From positions 1 through 47,427 of the forward strand of contig JALCCK010000014.1 in assembly GCA_022640795.1 (NCBI GenBank): DNA of 47,427 nucleotides. Reading direction: 5' to 3'. The DNA comes from Treponema sp. GTDB lineage: Bacteria; Spirochaetota; Spirochaetia; Treponematales; Treponemataceae. Under the pieces are notes generated by a model. The model ran no database searches. It saw only the letters and a program-made list of their open reading frames with translations, and was not told the origin of the DNA. Made by a program: the position numbers and the translations under genes. Shown piece after piece: positions 16,495 through 24,076 of the stretch; the stretch's first letter is position 1; each line of letters starts with the position of its first letter.

Positions 16495-16523
16495 ATTTTA
16501 ACAGGACTTAAGAGTTTTGACAA
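16495..16523 (-). promoter_or_regulatory. Promoter of ilvE
   Basis: On the minus strand TTGTCA (16523-16518), a 17-bp spacer and TAAAAT (16500-16495). The leader is about 80 nt and holds nested CCCT/AGGG repeats that could fold. I see no T-box or peptide-leader signature. Confidence 0.65.
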
Positions 16524-16544
16524 GAACTTAATCCCCCGGACTCT

Positions 16545-18197
16545 CTGCGACGGAAAAAACTGGAAAATCCGGTAAAAAACGATTATGCGGCAGCATCTAT
16601 ACCGATGCAAACGGCACAGTCTTTACGCGTGAATACACGAAAACGAATAAGCTGAAAGACGAGACAGCACAGAACGGCAGCACGACCGTGTCCTACAACC
16701 TGCACGATAACCTACAATACTGCCGGAACAGAAACGGCAGGCTACACCTACGACGGACTGAATCAGCTGCTCAAGGCAAGTGAGAACGGAAGCTTCCAGC
16801 AGACGCCTGAAGCACGGAAAGCCCCGCAGGACGTATTTCGTTCTGCGACGCCCAAAGGTACACCGAATAATCTGCTTCGGGTATGGACACTGTCATCGAA
16901 TCTGACAGCTGACTATGGTTACGATGCAGCAGGGAACCGGATACGCCTTACGACGGGAGCGGCCGGAGGAAGTGCGACATACGCATATACGTATTATACG
17001 AACTCGAAGGGAGAAAATTCTACCCGGGTACAGTATGACGGCAGATGGTATTACACCTATGATGCGAACGGAAACCGGACGGAAAAAGGAAAAGCCGCAA
17101 CAGTAGATGGCAACAGCGTGACTATAGATACAACAGCCGAATACTGGACGTATACATGGGACCTGCACAACCGGCTGACTGCCGTACAGCAGCACAATGC
17201 ACCCGACGCCGGAACGTGTGCTGATGTGTCGTACACGTATGATGCCCTGAACTACCGGATAGAGCGGACAAGTTCAGACGGAACGACCGTGTATGCATAC
17301 GGAAGAAGCGGAGCGATAACGTATCAGAAAACAACGGACGACGACAGTACGACAAAGAGAAGCTATGCGTATCTGAACAATCAGATTATCGGCTGGACTG
17401 ACACCGACGCGGACGGAACAGAGAGCAAACGGTATGCAGCTTAACTTGGTCGTTATGCTCATAGGTTAGATTATGAAGCGCGACGCCAGAAAGAAACCGG
17501 AACTCAGCAGGCGTGAATTACAGACGGCGAGGACGGCTGTAATTCACGGGAAGCAGAACTGCTGTGCAGTTCTGCGGCATATACCGGGAAAGACATTGAC
17601 GCAGAGACCGGGCTGACGTATCATTGGAACAGATGGCGGAGTGAAGACGGCTCATGCTTCATCAGTGAAGACCCTGCAAGGGACGGAAGCAACTGGTACG
17701 GGTACTGCGGGAATAACCCGATGACAAATACGGATCCTACGGGTTTGCTTGATTGCGGAATATTTAACAGTAATGATGGAGTTGATCCGACAACTGAAAC
17801 ATCAACACCATCGTCTGCTTCGGCAGGAGAACCGGATTCGCAGCAGGATCAGACACAAAAGAATGAAGAAGCTCTGAGACAGTATGAAAATAAGGAAACA
17901 GGGTTATTAGATTACTGGTCGAAGTTGAATTACAAATCACTATTCAGAGACAGTTTAAAGGATCCGAAGAATGATGTAGCTGATGAAATAAATGCTACCA
18001 AAGATGCATTGACAGATCTTTATGAAGAAAACGGTGCAAAGGGGATAGCGAGTGCACTGCTGGGGATGCTGTCACCTGTGGACGTGCGGGAAGATACGTT
18101 TGTAGATCCTGCAACGGGAAAGCCAATAACAGTTCAAGTTGTTAGTCCTTCTGTAGAAAAGAGCAAAAACAGAACGGACAGGAGAACCGGAAGATGA
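16545..18197 (+). pseudogene. Decayed Rhs/YD-repeat protein gene
   Basis: Rhs proteins are large YD-repeat shells that carry polymorphic C-terminal toxins. Only a 3' portion remains, in three pieces. Frame one runs from 16583 to about 16712 (GSIYTDANGTVFTREYTKTN). A small deletion near 16711-16717 shifts to frame two (TAGYTYDGLNQLLKASENG, YGYDAAGNRIRLTTG, YYTYDANGNRTEKG), which stops at 17442. After a 135-bp scar, frame three resumes at 17580 with YTGKDIDAETGLTYHWNRW and the core end YGYCGNNPMTNTDPTGL. The 148-aa tail beyond this (to 18197) is hydrophilic, and I recognise no toxin domain. No 5' half is present. Confidence 0.85.
17439..17579 (+). repeat. Non-Rhs scar with two perfect hairpins inside the Rhs remnant
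   Basis: The segment between the two Rhs pieces does not encode Rhs sequence in any frame I can follow. It holds CGTGAATTACAG (17512-17523) with CTGTAATTCACG (17537-17548), a perfect 12-bp stem. Immediately after comes GCAGAACTGC (17553-17562) with GCAGTTCTGC (17566-17575), a perfect 10-bp stem with a TGT loop. The segment begins at GCTTAAC-6 nt-GTTATGC (17439-17458). Confidence 0.5.
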
Positions 18198-18247
18198 AAT
18201 CGACCGGCTGAAAAGAGAAATGCTTTATAGAATTTCTTTTGGGGAAT

Positions 18248-18285
18248 TTGAATACTTTCCGGCTGGCCGGCTATATAAACCGGCC
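18248..18285 (+). promoter_or_regulatory. Candidate promoter with palindrome over the -10, upstream of the flavodoxin-ferredoxin gene
   Basis: TTGAAT (18248-18253), an 18-bp spacer and TATATA (18272-18277). The -10 sits inside a perfect inverted repeat, GGCCGG (18265-18270) with CCGGCC (18280-18285), like an operator. A second -10-like TATACT lies at 18296-18301. Confidence 0.4.
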
Positions 18286-18343
18286 CGGACGATGGTATAC
18301 TCGAAAAGCAGTTATTCGAAATACGTAGGCAGGGGAGAAACAA

Positions 18344-19162
18344 ATGACAAATTCTATTGAGATATATTGGTTTTCAGGAACGGGGAATTCATTATTTGTT
18401 GCAAAGAAAATAAAGGAAAAACTTGAGTCACTTGGATACCGGTGTTCACTGATTCCTCTTGAAATGATAAAAGATGTAAAAATTCCTGAAAAGACAACGA
18501 TTGGAATTGTTGTTCCCGTTGCCATGCAGAGTACCTATCCTCTGGTGTGGGATTTTTTGAGACGTTTACCGGATGTAACTGCTGCGCAGTTATTTCTTGT
18601 TGATACACTGGGAGCTTATTCAGGGGGGATCAAAGGGCCCGTCAAAAAAATCGTCAGACAGAAAGGATTTACCCCGATTGGTGCGGTTGAAATTATAATG
18701 CCGAATTTATTTTTAAAAAAAACGGAAGATAAAAGGGATAAAAAGAAAATAGAAGAAGCAGAGAGAAGTATTAATTCGTTTTGCGAAAGACTTCATGAAA
18801 ATAAAGCTCGTTGGCACGATATACCGGTCTATTCCACCTTATTAAGCAGTATTTATAACAATCAAAAGAAGGCTGAAAAATGGATAAAAATGTTTCCCAA
18901 AAAAGTGACTGATAAATGCATCAACTGTGGTATTTGTATCGAGCTCTGTCCGAAAAACTGTATAGATCCGAATTCAAAACACATAAAAGAAGATTCGAGT
19001 GAATGTATCTTATGTCAGCGGTGTCTCGAATATTGTCCGAGAAATGCAATAGAACTGAAAGGACACCGATTTATAAAGAATAATCTTATTACATTACAGG
19101 AAATGAAAAATTCATTACGAAAGCAGGAGGAGAAAGCGAACAGGGACAGTTCTACGGTATAA
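18344..19162 (+). CDS. EFR1-type flavodoxin/ferredoxin protein
   Basis: A 272-aa electron carrier. The N-terminal flavodoxin-like domain shows the FMN phosphate loop FSGTGNSLFVAKKI (about 10-23) and GIVVPVAMQSTYPLVWDFL. The C-terminal part has two [4Fe-4S] motifs, CINCGICIELCP and CILCQRCLEYCP. The partner enzyme is not visible here. GGGGAG lies 6 nt before the ATG. Its codons are clearly more AT-rich than the neighbouring housekeeping genes, and it sits next to the Rhs remnant and the repeat patch, so recent transfer is likely (inference). It probably stands alone, with its own promoter. Confidence 0.9.
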   Translation: MTNSIEIYWFSGTGNSLFVAKKIKEKLESLGYRCSLIPLEMIKDVKIPEKTTIGIVVPVAMQSTYPLVWDFLRRLPDVTAAQLFLVDTLGAYSGGIKGPVKKIVRQKGFTPIGAVEIIMPNLFLKKTEDKRDKKKIEEAERSINSFCERLHENKARWHDIPVYSTLLSSIYNNQKKAEKWIKMFPKKVTDKCINCGICIELCPKNCIDPNSKHIKEDSSECILCQRCLEYCPRNAIELKGHRFIKNNLITLQEMKNSLRKQEEKANRDSSTV

Positions 19163-19355
19163 TGTTTGTGTTGCGAGCAGGGACGTACGGCAAACAGCCG
19201 GCAGATAAGGAACCCGGCAGCTTTTCTTGTATCGGAGGAATTTACAGTACTAGTTTGAAAGTATTTATAATATGATCATAAAGATCTGCATGTACTGTTT
19301 TCAGAATCTTTGTAGTATTACCGGCAAACCATTCCAAGTCTATCAGGAGTCTTAC

Positions 19356-19442
19356 GGAAGTATTACCGTGAGAATCACGGAAGCTTACGAAGACTTTCGC
19401 GGTAATACTGCCGCGGGAATCACGGTAACGTACGGAAGGTTT
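19356..19442. repeat. Two imperfect 42-bp direct repeats (45-bp period)
   Basis: Copies at 19356-19397 and 19401-19442 share the core GAATCACGG and about two thirds of their other positions. The 45-bp period is a multiple of three, so open frames run through both strands, but no coding evidence supports either. Confidence 0.6.
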
Positions 19443-19493
19443 CAAATAAGTCTTGTTTTGTTCCTGCGGAAAGCGGCGGATACTTTCCCGGCA

Positions 19494-19603
19494 GACATAG
19501 AATGGTTTGAAACCAGACATAGAATGATTTGAAACCAGGCGCAGAATGGTTTGAAACCAGGCGTAGAATGGTTTGAAACCAGGCGTAGAATGGTTTGAAA
19601 ATA
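19494..19603. repeat. Five-copy 22-bp tandem repeat
   Basis: Copies start at 19494, 19516, 19538, 19560 and 19582, each 22 bp with no spacer. The shared core is AGAATGGTTTGAAACC; copies 3 to 5 begin GGCG and copies 1 and 2 GACA. The last copy degenerates at its end. The period is not a multiple of three and there are no unique spacers, so it is neither a peptide repeat nor a CRISPR array. Confidence 0.9.
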
Positions 19604-19751
19604 ACTACTGAATTATGCAGCATCTGACTTTCTGCAGAACAGGCGGTCAGTATGTGACGGTCCGGCGGTCAAAACCGGCATCTATTTTTATTACCTTCCG
19701 GATACCTGCCTGATAGGAAACGGCATACTTCCGGCATGCCGCCGAAAAGAT

Positions 19752-21239
19752 TTACGGTTGTGAGCCTGTTTCCGCGTCGGGTGTGTAGACGGTTGTTCTG
19801 CAGCGACCGTTCTGTTTTGAGCAGTACAGTGCCGCGTCGGCCTCTCCGACGGTTTGGTCGATGCCCTGTTTCCGGTTGACGGGCACCAGCCCTGCGCTGA
19901 AGGTTATGTTCCGTCGTTTGTCGTCTGTTCTGCTGTTCAGTTCGTTCTGCAGTCTGCCGAGACGTTTTTCCGCTTCTCTGCAGTCGAGTGCCATGACGCC
20001 GATAAATTCATCGCCGCCCCATCTGGCTGCCAGTCCGTCGTCCTCCATGATGGAAGTCAGTGCTTTTCCGGTCATTTTCAGAATTTCGTTGCCGAACATA
20101 TGCCCGTAGGTATCGTTTATCGTTTTGAAATTATCTATATCAAACATAAAGAGCGATAACGGCTGTTTTTTTTGTTTTCTGATAAAGGGCGGCAGCAGCT
20201 TCAGAAAAAGTTTTCTGTTTGGCAGACCCGTCACTTCATCCTTGTTTTCACTGATTACGATCATCTGATTATAGTTGATGAAAATGAATGTTATCACGGT
20301 AATGCAGGCTGCAAGCGTTATCAGCATAAAAAGTATATTTTTTCTGATTCTTTCCCGGAAGGTGTTGCTGATTGTCGCGGTATCCTTTTCAACAATCAGA
20401 TACCAGCCCAGTGTCTTATTGTAGCTGGTTATCAGACATTTCAGTGAACCGTCGACGGTGAACCATTGTACTCTGGCTTTTTCTGATTTATCCAGCTGTA
20501 TCGGATTCGTATTGCCGACCAGCTTCTGCAGTTCTTCACCGCCGATAAAGTTATCTGTTTTGCCGGTAAAGGACGTCTGTACGTTGCTTGAATTAATAAT
20601 ATAGATGGAAAGACCGTAATCGTCTTCATAGAATCGGATAAGATTTTCCAGAAAGTTGACCTGCAGTCCGACGCCGATTACGCCGAGCAGTCTGCCGTCG
20701 GCATTTTCTACCCGGAAATTGACGAAGATGGTTATACGATCGTTGTTTTCTTCACTGGTATCGACTTCAAGATCATATTCCTGTCCTGATTTAATAAAAC
20801 TGTAGTACCATATATCATGAGGGTCTGTACGGGAAATCGTTTTATTCAGTCCGTCCTGATAGTAGTACCTGCCGGTCGCTTCCGAAATACAGAATACGGT
20901 CGAATAGCCGTATTTTTCCCGATATGCGTCAAGATAGTTATACAGTTTTTCGAAATAGGCTTTATCGGTGTGGCCGGATTCCTGCTGCATCCATGACTTC
21001 AAAAATGAGTCGTTCGCCATGGTTTTCGATACGGTAACCGGTCTGCTCATGGTATTTTCAATGAATTTTTCAATATTCAAATCTGCCAGTGTTACGATAT
21101 TTTTCAGATGTTGTTCTGCGAGATCCTGGTATGAACGGGTATCTTTGTAAACTACGCAGACAAACCCCGATATTATGAACAGCACTACCGCAAGATTGCT
21201 GAAGAGAAAAATATGTTTAAGTCTGAATAGTTTTTTCAT
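19752..21239 (-). CDS. Membrane diguanylate cyclase with extracytoplasmic Cache sensor
   Basis: A 495-aa protein predicted to make c-di-GMP. Order: TM1 (about residues 12-30), a periplasmic dCache-type sensor (about 35-290, with YYYQDGLNKTISRTDPHDIW and FVNFRVENADGRLLGVIGVG), TM2 (about 300-325), and a GGDEF domain starting at DEVTGLPNRKLFLKLL. The catalytic motif RWGGDEF is intact. The inhibitory I-site RxxD, expected five residues before GGDEF, is absent (EDDG), so product inhibition is unlikely. The Cache domain suggests it senses a small extracellular ligand. Its ribosome site is weak. It is convergent with the repeat patch. Confidence 0.93.
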   Translation of the reverse strand: MKKLFRLKHIFLFSNLAVVLFIISGFVCVVYKDTRSYQDLAEQHLKNIVTLADLNIEKFIENTMSRPVTVSKTMANDSFLKSWMQQESGHTDKAYFEKLYNYLDAYREKYGYSTVFCISEATGRYYYQDGLNKTISRTDPHDIWYYSFIKSGQEYDLEVDTSEENNDRITIFVNFRVENADGRLLGVIGVGLQVNFLENLIRFYEDDYGLSIYIINSSNVQTSFTGKTDNFIGGEELQKLVGNTNPIQLDKSEKARVQWFTVDGSLKCLITSYNKTLGWYLIVEKDTATISNTFRERIRKNILFMLITLAACITVITFIFINYNQMIVISENKDEVTGLPNRKLFLKLLPPFIRKQKKQPLSLFMFDIDNFKTINDTYGHMFGNEILKMTGKALTSIMEDDGLAARWGGDEFIGVMALDCREAEKRLGRLQNELNSRTDDKRRNITFSAGLVPVNRKQGIDQTVGEADAALYCSKQNGRCRTTVYTPDAETGSQP

Positions 21240-21418
21240 AGTTTCCGGTTTATTTTTACTGTACTAGAGATATTTTATTAAAATATACCATTTTCTGCTA
21301 AAAGACAAGGTCCTGCAGTATCTGCGGTCTTCTGCTGTATAATCGCTGAAATAGAAAGGAACCGTTTTCAGCGACAGCAGTGTATGCAAATCGTGAAAAA
21401 AGAGATAATGTATATGCT

Positions 21419-21902
21419 ATGGAAATAATTGAGCGTACAAAAGAAGCCTATGACGGACAAAGCAACGTGCGGAAGACTATTTCCGACTATATCCTTTCAC
21501 ATACGTTGCAGAGTTGTTTCTTTTCGTTAAAGGAATTCTCCGACGCGGTGGAAATTACGGAAGCGACGGCGATCAGTTACGGAAAAAGTCTGGGGTTCAA
21601 CAGTTACCTTGAAATGAAGAAAGCGCTGCAGAATTACAGCATGGCTGAATTTTCTTCGCAGGAGCGGCTGTCTATGCTTTCCGGTCAAAGTTCAAGTTTC
21701 GACGGTCTGTTCAAACGGGTGGAGCGGTCGGAAATCGGGCTGCTGATAGCCATTACGATGACGCCGTACGGTAAACCGACGTTCGCTCTCGCAGGGGTTG
21801 TTAAACAATCAGGTATGCCGGTCATTGCCATTACCGACAGCAACTATTCTCCCGGTGCGGTTCACGAAAAAGTAGACGAGCTGCTTTCTTTATGCGGGCT
21901 GC
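21419..21902 (+). pseudogene. RpiR/MurR-family regulator remnant (truncated SIS domain)
   Basis: The N-terminal HTH of the RpiR family is visible (NVRKTISDYILSHTLQSCFF, FSDAVEITEATAISYGKSLG, FNSYLEMKKAL). The sugar-isomerase (SIS) domain that should follow has lost its first strand-loop region. It resumes abruptly at LLIAITMTPYGKPTFALAGV and MPVIAITDSNYSP, then breaks off at DELLSLC. The open frame continues to 21943, but its last codons overlap the reading frame of an ABC ATPase fragment. Such regulators normally bind phosphosugars; this one probably cannot. An upstream in-frame ATG at 21380 is also possible. Confidence 0.75.
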
Positions 21903-22112
21903 CACCGGCAGCGGATCGATATAGCACGTGCGATAACGCTTAATCCCGATTTTATTATTGCCGACTAACCTGTTTCTGCTCTCGATGTCTCTATCCAGGC
22001 TCAGATCCTGAATCTGCTGGCATCGTTGCAGCAGGAACTCCGGCAGACGATTCTGTTTATTTCTCACGACTTGCCGGTTATCCGGCATATTACGCAGCGG
22101 GTGCTGGTAATG
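21903..22112 (+). pseudogene. Oligopeptide ABC transporter ATPase fragment (OppF/DppF type) with stop in Walker B
   Basis: In one frame the text reads RQRIDIARAITLNPDFIIAD, a stop, then [18 protein letters not shown] and [20 protein letters not shown]. This is the signature-to-switch region of a peptide transporter ATPase. The stop is TAA at 21966-21968, exactly where the catalytic Walker B glutamate codon (GAA) belongs, so one base change explains it. The Walker A half is missing, and at about 22112 the frame passes into creatininase sequence. Confidence 0.85.
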
Positions 22113-22481
22113 TATCTGGAAACCGATACGCTTATCTCCGATCATCTGCTTGATAAGATAGAAGAGAAGAGTTATGTGATGATCTGTCCGACTGTTCCGT
22201 ACGGAGCAACCGAATCTTTGTGCGAATATCCAGGAATTATCAATCTCGGTGTTGGAGTTCTGTATGACGTACTGCATGCCATTACGGAAAACCTGTTTCG
22301 CGACGGTGCGTGCAGATTTGTCATCTTGAACGGTCACGGAGGCGGCGGGGAAACGGCAGCCATTCTTGGAATTGATCCTTCATTGGCCGATACGACTGAA
22401 ATAGGCGGTCCGCTCGAAGTGCACGACGTTTCTCCTGAGATGAAAGCGGCCGGATTCAGTTCCGGGCAGTCCCATGGGTAG
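22113..22481 (+). pseudogene. Creatininase-family remnant
   Basis: In the same frame as the ABC fragment, the sequence continues as [39 protein letters not shown] and [16 protein letters not shown]. These match the second half of the metal-binding pocket of creatininase-like amidohydrolases. The first metal ligands (an ExxHGPHLPxGTD-type region) are lost except for the last Asp. The C-terminal third is also short. It ends at a stop (22479-22481) inside the loop of a strong terminator, so it once closed a transcription unit. Confidence 0.75.
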
Positions 22482-22514
22482 CCGGCCGCTCCACGGGACT
22501 GCCCGATTTTTTTT
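22463..22514 (+). terminator. Rho-independent terminator after the remnant cluster
   Basis: CGGGCAGTCCC (22463-22473) pairs perfectly with GGGACTGCCCG (22495-22505), 11 bp, with a 21-nt GC-rich loop, followed by A and eight T residues (22507-22514). Confidence 0.9.
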
Positions 22515-22583
22515 AATGACGTGATCCATAAGTCCAGATCCGGTAAACTGTACTTTCTGGTGTGCGTATGGTACTATTTCTCA

Positions 22584-23996
22584 ATGGTCAAACTACGAAA
22601 TTCCGTACGGAAGCTGATGTCCGGATCCGCATACCGGTTCCGGCTGTTTATTTTTATGGTGCTGCTCTGCAGTATGGCGGTACCTGCCGTTGCTCAACGC
22701 TGCTACCGGCTGGTCGAACGTTCCGACCTGCGGCGGTACGATAACGGTACCTACAGCGGGCTTGTCAACAGAACGGTCCGCGCCGTCATCTGTCCTTCCG
22801 AAGCGCCGGCCGGCGTTTCAGTCGGAACGCAGCCGGATGATCCGGTTATATGGTACAATGGTTTTTTCTATCGTGATGAACAGACCCGGCACGACGGCAG
22901 TGAGGCCGCAGCGGGGATTCATGATTCCATTCCGGCCGTTTTTTATATCAGGCCGGACGGGCAGCTCGTCATGTACGAAGACCACGGTTTTCCGTCGTTC
23001 CGGAGCTTTCCGTCGTTCCCGCAGCAGCCGCTGCATCCGGGCGATTCGTGGACGGCGTCTGCGGTACGGGCGGCCGATCCGCTGAATAAGGGCATCGTGA
23101 CGAAACTGCCGATGGAAGTCGCGTATACGTTTGTGGGGGAAGAGCCGTTTAACGGGGAACCCGTCTACCGTTTAAAAGCTGCGTGGGCGACCCGCTACGG
23201 AGCACTGTATATTGATTTCGGCGGTGATGCCGATCTTCAGAAAGCTGCCGGTTCTCACCGTGCAACGGTGCTGGTCAGCAAAGCGACGGGGAACGCCGTT
23301 TTTATGCAGGATCAGGCGGATGAAACGTTCTGGTACCGGGACGGGAACTCCGTGACGCTGAAAGGTACGATTACGCTGTTTACGGAATATCCGCCGGCCA
23401 TCCCTCGTGACCGGATTATGCCGGCGCTGAACAGAATAGCGGAAGTGCTGTCCGATAAGAATGCCGGCAGCACGGCTGATTCTGAACCGGAGGAACCCGG
23501 AAAAATTTCCGGGCATAGGGCGGACTCTTCCGGTCCGGTTTCCACGGATACCGCAGCAGAACCGGATTCCGGTACGCAAAGCGCAGCTGTACAAGCCGCA
23601 GCCTCATCGTCTGATGACCGGTCGAAAATTACCGTCGAAACGACTCCTGCGGGCCTCCGGCTTTCGATACGCGATCTGCAGTTTATCGCCGACAGTTCCG
23701 AACTGCTGCCGGAAGAGAAAAACCGGCTGGATAAGATAGCGGCAGTATTGAAGCTTGCACCGGACGCGCAGTTTCTGGTCGAGGGGCATACCGCTTCGAC
23801 GGGGAAAACGGCCGGTGAACGGAAACTTTCCGAAGAGCGGGCCCGCAGTATTGCTGCAGCACTTGCAGTGCGCGGTATTCCGGCTGGAAAATTCATCTGC
23901 CGCGGATGGGGCGCTGCCAGACCGGTCGCCGACAATAAAACGCCTGAGGGGCGCGCACGGAACCGCCGCGTTGAGATTACCATTATCGGCAGCTGA
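22584..23996 (+). CDS. Exported OmpA-family protein
   Basis: A 470-aa envelope protein. It has a signal peptide (hydrophobic FIFMVLLCSMAVPAVA), a beta-rich N-terminal domain without a motif I recognise, a Ser/Glu/Pro-rich linker (about residues 300-360), and a C-terminal OmpA peptidoglycan-binding domain. The OmpA part shows VEGHTASTGKTAGERKLSEE with the family Asp position changed to Ala/Ser, then RARSIAAALAVRGI and GRARNRRVEITI. The start at 22584 has no Shine-Dalgarno and lies 6 nt after TACTAT (22572-22577), so it may be leaderless. ATG 22617 is an alternative with a shorter n-region. Confidence 0.85.
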   Translation: MVKLRNSVRKLMSGSAYRFRLFIFMVLLCSMAVPAVAQRCYRLVERSDLRRYDNGTYSGLVNRTVRAVICPSEAPAGVSVGTQPDDPVIWYNGFFYRDEQTRHDGSEAAAGIHDSIPAVFYIRPDGQLVMYEDHGFPSFRSFPSFPQQPLHPGDSWTASAVRAADPLNKGIVTKLPMEVAYTFVGEEPFNGEPVYRLKAAWATRYGALYIDFGGDADLQKAAGSHRATVLVSKATGNAVFMQDQADETFWYRDGNSVTLKGTITLFTEYPPAIPRDRIMPALNRIAEVLSDKNAGSTADSEPEEPGKISGHRADSSGPVSTDTAAEPDSGTQSAAVQAAASSSDDRSKITVETTPAGLRLSIRDLQFIADSSELLPEEKNRLDKIAAVLKLAPDAQFLVEGHTASTGKTAGERKLSEERARSIAAALAVRGIPAGKFICRGWGAARPVADNKTPEGRARNRRVEITIIGS

Positions 23997-24076
23997 CCGG
24001 ACGGCCGGAGCGCTGGAAAAAGCCGGATGATATTGTTTTTTAAATTTTACAGAAAGCCAGGGCTGTCCGGTTTTTT
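23996..24076 (+). terminator. Long-loop terminator after the OmpA gene
   Basis: ACCGGACGGCC (23996-24006), overlapping the stop codon, pairs with GGCTGTCCGGT (24061-24071) through 11 pairs including one G-U. T residues follow (24071-24076). The loop of 54 nt carries a further T-rich part. Confidence 0.55.

Larger units (their letters stand above)
19163..19751. other. 589-bp stretch without a convincing gene; repeat patch
   Basis: Short open frames on both strands here translate repeats and have no ribosome site or recognisable domain. The region holds two 42-bp imperfect direct repeats and a 22-bp tandem array (listed separately), plus a GTATTACCG/CGGTAATAC inverted pair. CAAACCATTC near 19325 is the inverse of the GAATGGTTTG core in the tandem array. 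The last 130 bp, before the diguanylate cyclase stop, hold only short inverted repeats such as GGCAT/ATGCC. Confidence 0.6.

Noticed and set aside
17721..18197. Separate 158-aa gene
   Set aside because: Its frame is open back to the Rhs core at 17580 and there is no ribosome site; it is the tail of the Rhs relic.
19494..19603. CRISPR array
   Set aside because: Repeats are directly adjacent, with no unique spacers, and no cas genes are present.
19242..19623. Small repeat-encoded proteins on either strand
   Set aside because: They mirror the DNA repeats, lack ribosome sites, and the 22-bp period would shift frame each copy.
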